Shown here: piece by piece, positions 8,865 through 16,867 of the stretch
Numbering within the stretch: the first letter of the stretch is position 1
Layout: the number at the start of each line of letters is the position of its first letter
DNA from: Pseudomonas thivervalensis
GTDB taxonomy: Bacteria > Pseudomonadota > Gammaproteobacteria > Pseudomonadales > Pseudomonadaceae
Assembly: GCF_001269655.1 (NCBI RefSeq)
Contig: NZ_LHVE01000016.1
Coordinates: 1 to 64,000 of the forward strand
Direction of reading: 5' to 3'
DNA: 64,000 nucleotides
Position numbers and translations under genes: made by a program
The notes under the pieces: model-generated
What the model was told of the DNA's origin: nothing
Database searches by the model: none
Seen by the model: only the letters and a program-made list of their open reading frames with translations

Positions 8865-11183
8865 TTAATTCATCCAGTCCTTGACCCAATCCATCACCGA
8901 TTCGGCGGGATTCGTGCTGCCACAGGCGGCACCGGGTGGCGGTTCGCTGCCGCGAATATACGGCATCTGCACGGCACCCGGGCAATTGGCGTCGGAGCCT
9001 TGGCCCGTGTGCGAATCGACCCAGGCCTGGACGATATTGTCCGGTTGCGGCATGTCCAGCGGCAGCGGGTCGGCCTTGCGCATGAAACTGGTCCAGACCT
9101 GCAGCGCGCCGGTGGCACCGGTGAACGGGGTCTTGCCGTTGTCATCACGTCCGAGCCAGACCACGGCCAGCAGGTCCTGGCTGAAACCTGCGAACCAACT
9201 GTCACGCGAGTCGTTACTGGTACCGGTCTTGCCCGCCAGGGTCAGGGTCCGGGGCAGCACGTTATAGACCGAACTGCCGGTGCCTTCACGCATGACTCGC
9301 TGCATCGCGCTCTGGACCAGGTAAATGGAGGCCGGATCGAAACGCTGCTGGATCTGGAACGGATAACGCTTGAGCGGCTCGCCGTCGGCAGTCAGCACGC
9401 TGCGGATCCCGCGCATCGGCGTATTGAAACCGCCGTTGGCCAGCGTCTGGTACATGGCCGCCACTTCGATCGGCGTAAGGCCTCCGGCCCCCAGCAGCAT
9501 CGACGGGAAGGCCGGGAATTCGCGGCTTACGCCCAGGCGCGCCAGGGTCTTGAGCACGTTCGGCACGCCGACTTCCAGCCCGAGGCGAGCCGTCGACAGG
9601 TTGTAGGAATGCGCCAGCCCCTGGTAAAGGAACACCGTGCCGTGGGGGCGACGATCATAGTTTTGTGGCGTCCAGACCTGCCCGTCCGCGCCCTTGATCG
9701 AGAACGACTCGTCGGACAGCCAGCTCGTCAGCGTGTACTGGCTGGGTTTTTCCAGCGCGGTGAGATACACCGCGGGCTTGATCAGCGAGCCGATCGGGCG
9801 CACTGCGTCCAATGCCCGGTTGAATCCCGCAAAGCTGGCCTGGCGACTGCCAATCATCGCTTGGACTTCACCGGTTTCCGGGTTGGTCACGACCATGGCC
9901 GCTTCGACTTCGTCGGAGCCCTTGCGCCCTGCCAGTCGCTTGAAGGTGTCCTCGACTGAGGCTTCGGCTTTCATCTGCAGGATCGGGTCGAAACTGGTGA
10001 AGATGCGCAGGCCTTCTTCGGTCAAGTCTTCGTCGCGGTAGTCTTCCCGCAGTTGACGCTTGACCAGGTCCATGAAGCCGGGGAACGAACTGTCCGCCAG
10101 GCTGCCACGCTTGGTCACGCCCAATGGCATCTTTTTCGCTGCTTCGACTTGCTCGGCGGTTGCCACACCTTGTTGCTGCAGCAGGTCGAGCACCAGGTTG
10201 CGCCGTTCGAGGGCGCGCTCCGGATTACGACGTGGATTGTAGGAAGAGGGCCCCTTGACCATGCCCACCAGCAAGGCCACCTGATGCAGCTTGAGCTCGG
10301 ACAGTGGCTGGCTGAAGAAGAACTGGCTGGCCAGACCGAAACCGTGCACCGCGCGCTGGCCGTCCTGGCCGACGAACACCTCGTTGAGGTACGCCTCCAG
10401 AATCTCCTGTTTGTCGTAATGCAGCTCCAGCAACAGCGCCATCATGGCTTCGGTGAGCTTGCGGGTCAGGCTGCGCTCGTTGGTCAGGTAGAAGTTCTTG
10501 ACCAGCTGTTGAGTCAGCGTACTGCCGCCCTGGCGCATATGGCCCGAGGAGGTGTTGACCCAGACGGCCCGGGCAATCGACTTGGGCGAGACGCCGAAGT
10601 GATGATAGAAGTCGCGGTCTTCGACAGCGATCAGCGTATCGAGCAGGAACGGTGGCACCTGGTCGATCTTGATCAGGATCCGGTCTTCGAGATTCTTGGG
10701 GTACAGGCCACCAATCAACAGCGGCTCAAGGCGCACCACTGACAGGCTCGCGTTGTTGGCGCCGGTCAGCGCGGCAACATAATCGCCGGAAAAACGCACC
10801 CGCACCGGTTGCGCCTGTTCCATGCCTTCATAAAACTGGAAACCACGGGTGTTGAGGTCGATGGTATTGCCATTGACCGAGGCCGCACCCGGACCATTGG
10901 CCACGCTTTCACGGCGATAACCCAAGGCATCGAGTTCGGTCAGGAAGTCAGCCTTGCTCAGCTTTTGTCCGACGAACAGCTCCAACGGCCGGGCATAGAC
11001 CTTGGCCGGGATCGTCCAGCGCTTGCCGGAGAATTTCTCCTGGACCACGGCATCGAGATAGACCGCAAAACCGGCGAGCACGACGAGGCCCACCAGGCTG
11101 AGTTTAAGGGCCCAGCCCAGCCAGGGCCGCAGGCGGCTGGCGGGTGGTTTCTTGGGGGTACGGGGGGATCGGGTACGAGTCAT
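8865..11183 (-). CDS. mrcB: Penicillin-binding protein 1B, bifunctional peptidoglycan synthase
   Basis: 772-aa class A PBP. A short cytoplasmic basic tail and one membrane helix (about 25-47) are followed by a UB2H-like region and the GT51 glycosyltransferase domain (EDRDFYHHFG; GGSTLTQQLVKN). The transpeptidase domain has the three expected motifs: SLIK in PIGSLIKPAVY, SYN in AHSYNLST, and KTGT in LAGKTGTSNDSRD. It polymerises lipid II and cross-links peptides in the periplasm. First gene of a run with the TPR lipoprotein and yqcC. Confidence 0.97.
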   Translation of the reverse strand: MTRTRSPRTPKKPPASRLRPWLGWALKLSLVGLVVLAGFAVYLDAVVQEKFSGKRWTIPAKVYARPLELFVGQKLSKADFLTELDALGYRRESVANGPGAASVNGNTIDLNTRGFQFYEGMEQAQPVRVRFSGDYVAALTGANNASLSVVRLEPLLIGGLYPKNLEDRILIKIDQVPPFLLDTLIAVEDRDFYHHFGVSPKSIARAVWVNTSSGHMRQGGSTLTQQLVKNFYLTNERSLTRKLTEAMMALLLELHYDKQEILEAYLNEVFVGQDGQRAVHGFGLASQFFFSQPLSELKLHQVALLVGMVKGPSSYNPRRNPERALERRNLVLDLLQQQGVATAEQVEAAKKMPLGVTKRGSLADSSFPGFMDLVKRQLREDYRDEDLTEEGLRIFTSFDPILQMKAEASVEDTFKRLAGRKGSDEVEAAMVVTNPETGEVQAMIGSRQASFAGFNRALDAVRPIGSLIKPAVYLTALEKPSQYTLTSWLSDESFSIKGADGQVWTPQNYDRRPHGTVFLYQGLAHSYNLSTARLGLEVGVPNVLKTLARLGVSREFPAFPSMLLGAGGLTPIEVAAMYQTLANGGFNTPMRGIRSVLTADGEPLKRYPFQIQQRFDPASIYLVQSAMQRVMREGTGSSVYNVLPRTLTLAGKTGTSNDSRDSWFAGFSQDLLAVVWLGRDDNGKTPFTGATGALQVWTSFMRKADPLPLDMPQPDNIVQAWVDSHTGQGSDANCPGAVQMPYIRGSEPPPGAACGSTNPAESVMDWVKDWMN

Positions 11184-11301
11184 GGCGGCGGATTATACGC
11201 ACTTTGCTGCGGTTCAACATGAGCCCCCCACGCGGTTTGCGTTAGCGCGGCTTGCGGCCATAATGACGGCCTTGAATTTTCCAGTCTATGAAGGACCGCC
11301 C

Positions 11302-12858
11302 GTGAGCCAATCCCTGATCGCCGCCCTGCAAAACCCGACCCTCTACCCGCACCCCGTCGAAGAGTTCCAGGTCATCGAAACCCACATTTCCTGGGTGGTG
11401 CTCACCGGTCCCTACGCCTACAAATTCAAGAAGCCGGTCAATTTCGGCTTCCTCGACTTCACCAGCCTCGACGCGCGCAAGCATTTCTGTGGCGAAGAGT
11501 TGCGCCTGAACCAGCGCCTGACCCAGGACCTGTACCTGGAAGTCCTGCCGATTACCGGCAGCACCGAAGCGCCACAATTGGGCGGCGACGGCCCGGCCAT
11601 CGAGTACGCCCTGAAAATGCGTCAATTCCCCCAGAGCCAATTGCTCAGCACGCTGCAGGCCAACGGCGAACTGACCACCGCGCACATCGACGAGATGGCC
11701 GCGCAGATCGCCCAGTTCCACCTCTCCACGCCCAAGGTGCCCGCCGACAACGCCGCCGGCACGCCGCAAAGCGTAATGGCGCCGGTGCTGCAAAACTTCG
11801 AGCAGATCCGCCCGTTCCTCAACGACAAGGCCGACCTGCTGCAACTCGAAGCGCTGCAAGCCTGGGCCGAAAGCAGTTTCGAACGCCTCAAGCCGCTGCT
11901 CACCCAGCGCAAGGCCGAAGGTTTCATCCGCGAATGCCACGGTGACATCCACTTGGGCAACGCCACCGTGATCGACGGCAAGGTGGTGATTTTCGACTGC
12001 ATCGAATTCAACGAACCGTTCCGTTTCACCGACGTCTACGCCGACACCGGCTTCCTGGCAATGGACCTGGAAGATCGCGGCCTCAAATCGTTGGCGCGGC
12101 GTTTCGTCAGCCAGTACCTGGAACTGACCGGCGACTACCAGGGCCTGGAATTGCTGAACTTCTATAAAGCCTACCGCGCCCTCGTCCGGGCAAAAGTCGC
12201 ACTGTTCAGCATGCCAGCCGAAGCCGATCCGGTGCAGCGCGCCACCACCCTGCGCCAATACCGCAACTACGCCAACCTGGCTGAAAGCTATAGCACCATT
12301 CCTTCGCCCTTCCTGGCCATCACCCACGGTGTTTCGGCCGTTGGCAAAAGTCATGTCGCGATGCGCCTGGTAGAAGCACTGGGCGCCATTCGCCTGCGTT
12401 CGGACGTGGAGCGCAAGCGCTTGTTTGGCCAGCAGCAGGTGCCTAACGACCCACAGGCCGGCATCTATAGCAGCGATGCCAGCAGTGCCACCTACGCCCA
12501 CCTGCATGAAGTCGCCGCGACGATCCTGCGCGCCGGCTTCCCGGTGGTGATCGATGCCACCTACCTCAAGCACGATCAGCGCGATGCCGCGGCAAAAGTC
12601 GCCGAGGCCACCGGCGCGCCATTCCTGATTCTCGACTGCAATGCACCGCAAGCGATCATCGAAAGCCGACTTGCACAACGCCAGGCCGACCAGCAAGACC
12701 CCTCCGATGCGAATCTGGCAGTCATCGCCGCACAACAGTCCAGCCGTGAAGCCCTGACGCCAGCGGAAATTCTCTGCAGCAAACGGGTCCAAACCAACGA
12801 AAGCGGCACGCTCGACGTCGTGGTCGCGCAGATCCGCCAGCGCCTGCCACGCCTGTAA
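11302..12858 (+). CDS. Fused aminoglycoside-phosphotransferase-like kinase and P-loop ATPase
   Basis: 518 aa from the GTG at 11302 (AAGGA just upstream); in-frame starts further up overlap the mrcB promoter side and are not favoured. The N-terminal two thirds is an APH-like kinase fold with the Brenner motif HGDIHLGN (about 213-220) and the metal motif FDCIEFNE (about 231-238). The C-terminal third is an AAA_33-type P-loop kinase with Walker A GVSAVGKS (about 347-354). Such fusions are common but uncharacterised in proteobacteria; both halves could phosphorylate a small molecule. No resistance role should be inferred from the name. Confidence 0.85.
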   Translation: MSQSLIAALQNPTLYPHPVEEFQVIETHISWVVLTGPYAYKFKKPVNFGFLDFTSLDARKHFCGEELRLNQRLTQDLYLEVLPITGSTEAPQLGGDGPAIEYALKMRQFPQSQLLSTLQANGELTTAHIDEMAAQIAQFHLSTPKVPADNAAGTPQSVMAPVLQNFEQIRPFLNDKADLLQLEALQAWAESSFERLKPLLTQRKAEGFIRECHGDIHLGNATVIDGKVVIFDCIEFNEPFRFTDVYADTGFLAMDLEDRGLKSLARRFVSQYLELTGDYQGLELLNFYKAYRALVRAKVALFSMPAEADPVQRATTLRQYRNYANLAESYSTIPSPFLAITHGVSAVGKSHVAMRLVEALGAIRLRSDVERKRLFGQQQVPNDPQAGIYSSDASSATYAHLHEVAATILRAGFPVVIDATYLKHDQRDAAAKVAEATGAPFLILDCNAPQAIIESRLAQRQADQQDPSDANLAVIAAQQSSREALTPAEILCSKRVQTNESGTLDVVVAQIRQRLPRL

Positions 12859-12860
12859 AT

Positions 12861-12910
12861 CACTATTTCGACCGTGAAGCGATGTCCGGCTTCACGGTCG
12901 CCAAATAGTG
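12861..12910. repeat. Long inverted repeat between the kinase gene and the pentapeptide gene
   Basis: The arms CACTATTT (12861-12868) and GACCGTGAAGC (12870-12880) pair with GCTTCACGGTC (12889-12899) and AAATAGTG (12903-12910), giving a 19-bp stem with a small asymmetric internal loop. There is no T-tract, so it may be an mRNA 3' end structure or an operator rather than a standard terminator. Confidence 0.7.
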
Positions 12911-12914
12911 GCAC

Positions 12915-12920
12915 TATAAT
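12915..12920 (+). promoter_or_regulatory. Probable -10 element for the pentapeptide-repeat gene
   Basis: A perfect TATAAT lies 30 nt before the ATG at 12950. No good -35 is seen at the right distance, where the right arm of the inverted repeat lies; that arm could therefore be an operator. Confidence 0.45.
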
Positions 12921-12949
12921 GGCATCATAAAACCAACAGGTGATATGAA

Positions 12950-13291
12950 ATGAGCCATCCCAAGATTCTCAACAGCCCGCTTTATGCCTTGCTGCGCAAA
13001 GACGATATCGCCGGGTTCAACAGTGAACGCCCACAAGGTCCGGTCGACATGCGCGGCGGCGATTTTCGTGGCCTCGATCTGCGGGAACTGAACGCGGACG
13101 ACGTTGATTTCACCGATGCGTATTTTCGCGCCACCGATTTACGCGGCATCGATTTCCGCAAATCGTCATTGGAAGGCGCGAGCCTGGCCCATGCACAGAT
13201 ATCCGGGGCCTACTTCCCGCCTGAACTGTCTGCGGACGAAATCCTGATGTCGATGAACTTCGGCACCCGGCTGCGCTACCGCACCCGCTGA
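12950..13291 (+). CDS. Pentapeptide-repeat protein
   Basis: 113 aa. Residues about 37-85 contain pentapeptide A(D/N)LxX-type repeats (DFRGLDLRELNADDVDFTDA, then ATDLRGIDFRKSSLEGASLA), which fold as a right-handed quadrilateral beta helix. The array is short, about nine units. Some pentapeptide proteins mimic DNA and protect gyrase, but most of this size have no known role. No signal peptide. The ribosome site (AGGTGA) is well placed before the ATG. Confidence 0.85.
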   Translation: MSHPKILNSPLYALLRKDDIAGFNSERPQGPVDMRGGDFRGLDLRELNADDVDFTDAYFRATDLRGIDFRKSSLEGASLAHAQISGAYFPPELSADEILMSMNFGTRLRYRTR

Positions 13292-13340
13292 CATTGCTAT
13301 ACCGGGTCGGCCAATACGCAGACCCACCATGCCCGTAAAC

Positions 13341-13366
13341 CTCCAGCGCCCCCGCTTGCGCTGGAG
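13341..13366. terminator. Hairpin downstream of the pentapeptide gene
   Basis: A 9-bp perfect stem (CTCCAGCGC / GCGCTGGAG) with an 8-nt loop, followed on the plus strand by a weak pyrimidine stretch (CCCTTTTCCCCCTT). Probably ends the transcript of the 12950-13291 gene. Confidence 0.5.
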
Positions 13367-13511
13367 AATGCAGCCCTTTTCCCCCTTATCGTGCGTAATG
13401 CATTAGAAGCTTTTGCATTGAATCCCACCAAAGAATCACGCTTTTCCTACTGACCGCTACACTGCTCAGAAGCTTGCCCACCGCACCATTCGGCCGTCGC
13501 AAGGAGGCTCG

Positions 13512-13784
13512 ATGAATGATGAACTGCAACACCTGAAGAATCTGGGCAAGACATCGGCCCAGTGGCTACACGCCGTGGGTATCCACAGCGCTTCTGATCT
13601 ACGCCGGCTCGGGGCAGTGGATGCCTATCGCGCCGTGCGTACTCGCGGCTTCCGGGCGTCCAAGGTGTTGCTGTACGCCATCGAGGGCGCGTTGATGGAT
13701 GTGCATTGGAATGACATCCCCGCTGAACGCAAGGAAGCCCTGAATAAACAGTTGGACGCCCTTTCGACGCGCCACAAGGCCTGA
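13512..13784 (+). CDS. TfoX C-terminal domain protein
   Basis: 90 aa with a helix-hairpin-helix-like fold matching the C-terminal half of TfoX/Sxy (LKNLGKTSAQWLHAVGI, then a LxxLGAVDAYRAV motif). The N-terminal Sxy domain, needed for competence regulation in Haemophilus, is absent, so no competence role can be assigned. A strong ribosome site (AAGGAGG) precedes the ATG. It lies directly upstream of the PrrF sRNA, as its homologue does in P. aeruginosa. Confidence 0.85.
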   Translation: MNDELQHLKNLGKTSAQWLHAVGIHSASDLRRLGAVDAYRAVRTRGFRASKVLLYAIEGALMDVHWNDIPAERKEALNKQLDALSTRHKA

Positions 13785-13849
13785 CGCCCCTTCCGTCCCC
13801 AGCGCGAACCCTGGCCGCAAGGTTATTTCAACGAATCACAAAACAATGT

Positions 13850-13877
13850 TTGACATGGTAATGAGAATCGCTATGAT
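13850..13877 (+). promoter_or_regulatory. Promoter and Fur box of the PrrF sRNA
   Basis: -35 TTGACA (13850-13855), 16-nt spacer and -10 TATGAT (13872-13877). A Fur box at 13857-13875 matches the 19-bp consensus at about 14 positions and overlaps the spacer and -10, so Fe-Fur would block polymerase. The ends GGTAAT / ATTACC (13857-13881) form an inverted repeat. Confidence 0.85.
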
Positions 13878-13883
13878 TACCAC

Positions 13884-13995
13884 ATCCGGTCGCGAGACTG
13901 GTCGATATTTGAACAGCCCTTGGTTCGGACTCTCAGATATCTCCTCATCAGGCTAATCACGGTTATTTGACCCGGCTCTTGCCGGGTCTTTTTTT
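13884..13995 (+). ncRNA. prrF: PrrF-type iron-responsive small RNA
   Basis: About 110 nt, made when iron is scarce; PrrF RNAs pair with mRNAs of iron-rich enzymes and lower their translation with Hfq. The sequence has the 5' hairpin CCGGTC-GCGA-GACTGG, the conserved single-stranded core around TCTCAGATATCTCCTCATCA (13930-13949) and GGCTAATCAC, and an intrinsic terminator (13969-13995). Location after a tfoX-C gene and before phuW matches the P. aeruginosa prrF locus, but only one copy is present. The transcription start is inferred from the promoter. Confidence 0.9.
13969..13995 (+). terminator. Intrinsic terminator of prrF
   Basis: 8-bp stem GACCCGGC / GCCGGGTC with a TCTT loop, followed by seven T residues. 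Confidence 0.9.
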
Positions 13996-14030
13996 GCCTG
14001 GAAGAAACGCTCCCTCTCACACATTGCCCC

Positions 14031-14106
14031 GTGGGAGCTATGTAGGAGCTATGTAGGAGCTATGTAGGAGCTATGTAGGAGCTATGTAGGAGCTATGTAG
14101 GAGCTG
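14031..14106. repeat. 11-bp tandem repeat array at the edge of a REP pair
   Basis: Six tandem 11-bp units TGTAGGAGCTA start at 14041 (the last ends in G), preceded by a degenerate partial unit (GTGGGAGCTA at 14031-14040). The unit equals the 5' edge of the adjoining REP sequence (GTAGGAGCTG) plus one or two bases, so it looks like slippage or stepwise expansion of the REP boundary. Confidence 0.9.
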
Positions 14107-14190
14107 TCGAGTGCAACGAGGCTGCGATCTTTCCCCGGACACTTGAGTCCCAAGCGAAAGATCAAAAGATCGCAGCCTTCGGCAGCTCCT
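14097..14190. repeat. REP pair, GTAGGAGCTG type
   Basis: Two inverted copies: GTAGGAGCTGTCGAGTGCAA with GAGGCTGCGATCTTT, then AAAGATCGCAGCCTTCGGCA and GCTCCTAC. The first copy has a diverged middle (TCGAGTGCAACGAGG instead of CCGAAGG). The second copy touches the phuW stop codon, so phuW ends at the REP. Confidence 0.85.
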
Positions 14191-15040
14191 ACCGGGCGGG
14201 GTTGGACTCACGCATCTGCGCACAATAATCCTGAGGTGGCATGGCCGGGGTGTACCACACGTAGTCCGCCATGGCCGAGGTCACATCACTGCCCTCTTCG
14301 GCCAGCATCAGGACGATCGGTGCCTCGCTGGCGCCAAGGTCCAACGCATGCAGCGGCACGCCAACGTCCTTTCGCCCATGCCAGGCGCCGACGAGCAGCA
14401 ATGCCGGGGTCGGCGCTTGCAGCAGGCGTTCGGCCATGCGCCGGTCACGTTGTTGCTGCACGGCCAGCATCGGCGGCATTTGCGACTCTGGCAGCAAACC
14501 ACAGTGGGATTCACGGATCTGTCCCAACAATACGTCCTTCACCGCGACGGCATTGGAGCGAGCCCCCTGCAAGCTGGGTGCTTGTCGATAGAAACGCTGG
14601 ATCTCGGCGGTGTCGAGATTGGCGGCCAGCAACGGATAGCGTTGCGCCAGGGCAAACTCGACGACGGGCCCATAGAGATTCCAGTCCCAGCCGGGGGACC
14701 AGGCCAGCGCGCCTGGCAGATCCTTGGGCAAGGCGGGCAACCGGCGGACCGAATCAACCCGTGGTTGCTGCGAGGGGGTGAGCATTTCCAGTAACAGGCT
14801 GCCTTGGGCCCGCTGCCCGGCCAAGGCCTGGAGCAGCCACAGTTGCAGCGCGTGGTGATCAGGATTGTCGTGCCGCTCCCCCACCACCACCCGCGGCGCT
14901 TCTGCCAGACGCTCGACCAACGCCCGGGGCGTCAGGGCCTGGCCGTTGTGCAAATCACGAATCCGCCCGCCGAGCGGGGGCGGTGCGAGGCTCTGACACG
15001 CCGTCAGTACGCTCAATGCCAGAATCAGGAACAGGCGCAC
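14189..15040 (-). CDS. phuW: ChaN family lipoprotein of the phu locus
   Basis: 283 aa from a GTG at 15038-15040 with GGAGG eight nt upstream; the frame is open for 11 further codons but they lack a site. A lipoprotein signal (SVLTAC, Cys15) is followed by the ChaN-like (DUF399) heme-binding domain with GERHDNPDHH near residue 57 and GAWHGRKDVGVP near 222. ChaN proteins bind heme or iron at the outer membrane. It follows phuV by 22 nt and would be cotranscribed with phuTUV. The symbol follows position and family in P. aeruginosa. Confidence 0.85.
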   Translation of the reverse strand: MRLFLILALSVLTACQSLAPPPLGGRIRDLHNGQALTPRALVERLAEAPRVVVGERHDNPDHHALQLWLLQALAGQRAQGSLLLEMLTPSQQPRVDSVRRLPALPKDLPGALAWSPGWDWNLYGPVVEFALAQRYPLLAANLDTAEIQRFYRQAPSLQGARSNAVAVKDVLLGQIRESHCGLLPESQMPPMLAVQQQRDRRMAERLLQAPTPALLLVGAWHGRKDVGVPLHALDLGASEAPIVLMLAEEGSDVTSAMADYVWYTPAMPPQDYCAQMRESNPAR

Positions 15041-15062
15041 GTCCGTATCCTCCAGGGCGCCC

Positions 15063-15830
15063 TCAGCGGGCAATGATCAAGGGATGTCCGCGCTCCGGAT
15101 GGTCTTGCACCAGTACGTCCAGGCCAAACACCGCCTTGAGTGGTTCCGGGCGCAGCACGTGCCGGGGCGTGTCCAGGGCCACCGGTCGACCGGACGCGAG
15201 CAGCAACAGGCGATCACAGTAACGCGCCGCCAGGTTCAGGTCATGCAGGATCACCAGCACAGCGGCGCCGCGACTGGCGAACTCACGCACCGCCTGGAGA
15301 ATGGTGTGCTGATGCAGCGGATCGAGCATCGAGGTCGGTTCGTCCAGCAACAGGGTCTGCCCCGCTTCACCGGGCCACAATTGCGCCAACACCCGCGCCA
15401 GATGCACCCGCTGGCGCTCACCGCCGGACAACGCCAGGTAACTGCGACCGTGCAGATGCGCGGCGTCTGCCGCTTGCAGTGCCGCGGCGACGATTTGCTC
15501 GTCGCGCAGCCGGCCACTCTGGTGCGGCAGGCGCCCCATGCCGACGACTTCCTCGACCCGGAAGGCAAAATCCAGGGTCGAGGACTGCGGCAAGACTGCC
15601 AGGCGCCGGGCGCGCTCGGCACCCTGCCAGTGGGCCAGCGGTCGCTCATCGAGCCAGACCTGCCCCTGGCTCGGGCGCATTTCGCCACACAGGCCGGCCA
15701 GCAAGGTACTTTTGCCCGCACCATTGGGCCCGAGCACACCCAGTACTTCGCCGGGGCTGAGCAATAGATCGACGTCCGCCAGCACGGTTTTCCGGCCACG
15801 CTGAATGTGCAGGTTCTGTGCTCGCAACAT
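15063..15830 (-). CDS. phuV: Heme ABC transporter ATP-binding protein
   Basis: 255 aa. Walker A GPNGAGKST (about 36-44), ABC signature LSGGERQRV (near 141) and Walker B LLLDEPTSMLDP (near 166) are complete; the switch histidine is in VILHDLNLA. The ATG at 15828-15830 overlaps the phuU stop (ATGA), the usual arrangement; the frame stays open upstream but that part is shadow of phuU. It powers import of heme across the inner membrane with PhuU and PhuT. HmuV family. Confidence 0.95.
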   Translation of the reverse strand: MLRAQNLHIQRGRKTVLADVDLLLSPGEVLGVLGPNGAGKSTLLAGLCGEMRPSQGQVWLDERPLAHWQGAERARRLAVLPQSSTLDFAFRVEEVVGMGRLPHQSGRLRDEQIVAAALQAADAAHLHGRSYLALSGGERQRVHLARVLAQLWPGEAGQTLLLDEPTSMLDPLHQHTILQAVREFASRGAAVLVILHDLNLAARYCDRLLLLASGRPVALDTPRHVLRPEPLKAVFGLDVLVQDHPERGHPLIIAR

Positions 15831-16867
15831 CAGGCGCGGCCTCGCACCAATAGATAGAGAAAGAACGGCGCACCGATGAAGGCCGTGACGATGCCGATCG
15901 GCAATTCCGCGGGGGCCAGCGCCAAGCGTGCCACCAGGTCGGCGAGCAGCAACAGGCTCGCCCCCGCCAGCACTGAAGCCGGCAGCAACACCCGGTGGTC
16001 GGGGCCGGCCACCAGGCGTACCAGATGCGGCACCACCAGCCCGACGAAGCCGATCATGCCCGCCGCCGCCACCGCCGCGCCAACCCCCAGGGCCGTACAA
16101 AACACCAGCTCACGCTTGAGGGCTTCGACGTTGACGCCCAAATGAGCAGCCTCGGATTCGCCCAGCAACAGTGCATTGAGTTCGCGGGCCCGGCGTGGCA
16201 ACCAGAGCGCCACACCGGCGCTGACCAGCAACAGCGGCCACAACCTCGCGTAACTGGCGCCATTGAGACTGCCCAGGTTCCAGAACGTCAGGGTGCGCAG
16301 GGTCGCGTCGTCCGCCAAGTAGGTGAACAGGCCGACGGCGGAACCGGACAGGGCGGTCAGGGCAATACCGGCCAGGAGCATGGTCGCGACATGGGTCCGG
16401 CCGTTGCGGCGACCGAGACGATAGACCAGCGCCGTCACGCCGAGCCCGCCAAGGAACGCACACAACGACAACACGTAAGGGCCGAAGGCATCGGGCAACC
16501 CGCCCAGTGCCGAGCCAGCGACAATCGCGAACGCAGCCCCGAGTGCCGCGCCGCTGGACACGCCCACCAGCCCCGGGTCCGCCAGCGGGTTACGGAACAG
16601 TCCCTGCATCGCCACACCGGACAATGCCAACACCCCGCCCACCGCCAAGCCGAGCAGGGTGCGTGGCAAGCGGATCTGGCCGAGGATCAGTTCGGCCTGT
16701 TCCAGGCCATCGGCGGCCACTGGCAAGCCCAGCAGGCGCAAAGCCGCGCGCAAGGTGTCCAGCAGCGGCAAGCTCACCGGCCCCAGTGCCAGGGACAACC
16801 AGGTCGCCAACAGACACAGCAGGCCCAGGCCAATGAACAAGGTGCGTGGCTTGACCAATGAGGTCAT
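15830..16867 (-). CDS. phuU: Heme ABC transporter permease (FecCD family)
   Basis: 345-aa FecCD/BtuC-type permease with about ten membrane helices. Family motifs include GVALSGVAMQGLFRNPLADP-type sequence (here ALSGVAMQGLFRNPLADPG, about 81-99) and the ATPase-coupling stretch GMIGFVGLVVPHLVRLVAGP (about 263-282). It forms the heme channel through the inner membrane. It overlaps phuT by 4 nt and phuV by 1 nt, so all are coupled. Confidence 0.95.
   Translation of the reverse strand: MTSLVKPRTLFIGLGLLCLLATWLSLALGPVSLPLLDTLRAALRLLGLPVAADGLEQAELILGQIRLPRTLLGLAVGGVLALSGVAMQGLFRNPLADPGLVGVSSGAALGAAFAIVAGSALGGLPDAFGPYVLSLCAFLGGLGVTALVYRLGRRNGRTHVATMLLAGIALTALSGSAVGLFTYLADDATLRTLTFWNLGSLNGASYARLWPLLLVSAGVALWLPRRARELNALLLGESEAAHLGVNVEALKRELVFCTALGVGAAVAAAGMIGFVGLVVPHLVRLVAGPDHRVLLPASVLAGASLLLLADLVARLALAPAELPIGIVTAFIGAPFFLYLLVRGRA

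Noticed and set aside
11242..12792. 516-aa open frame antisense to the kinase fusion gene
   Set aside because: Shadow frame; no recognisable domain, while the plus strand has intact catalytic motifs.
13996..14188. Second prrF copy
   Set aside because: Only the 11-bp array and a REP pair are present; no core sequence, promoter or terminator is repeated.
14031..14190. Possible CRISPR-like array
   Set aside because: Units are 11 bp with no spacers and derive from a REP edge; no cas genes are near.
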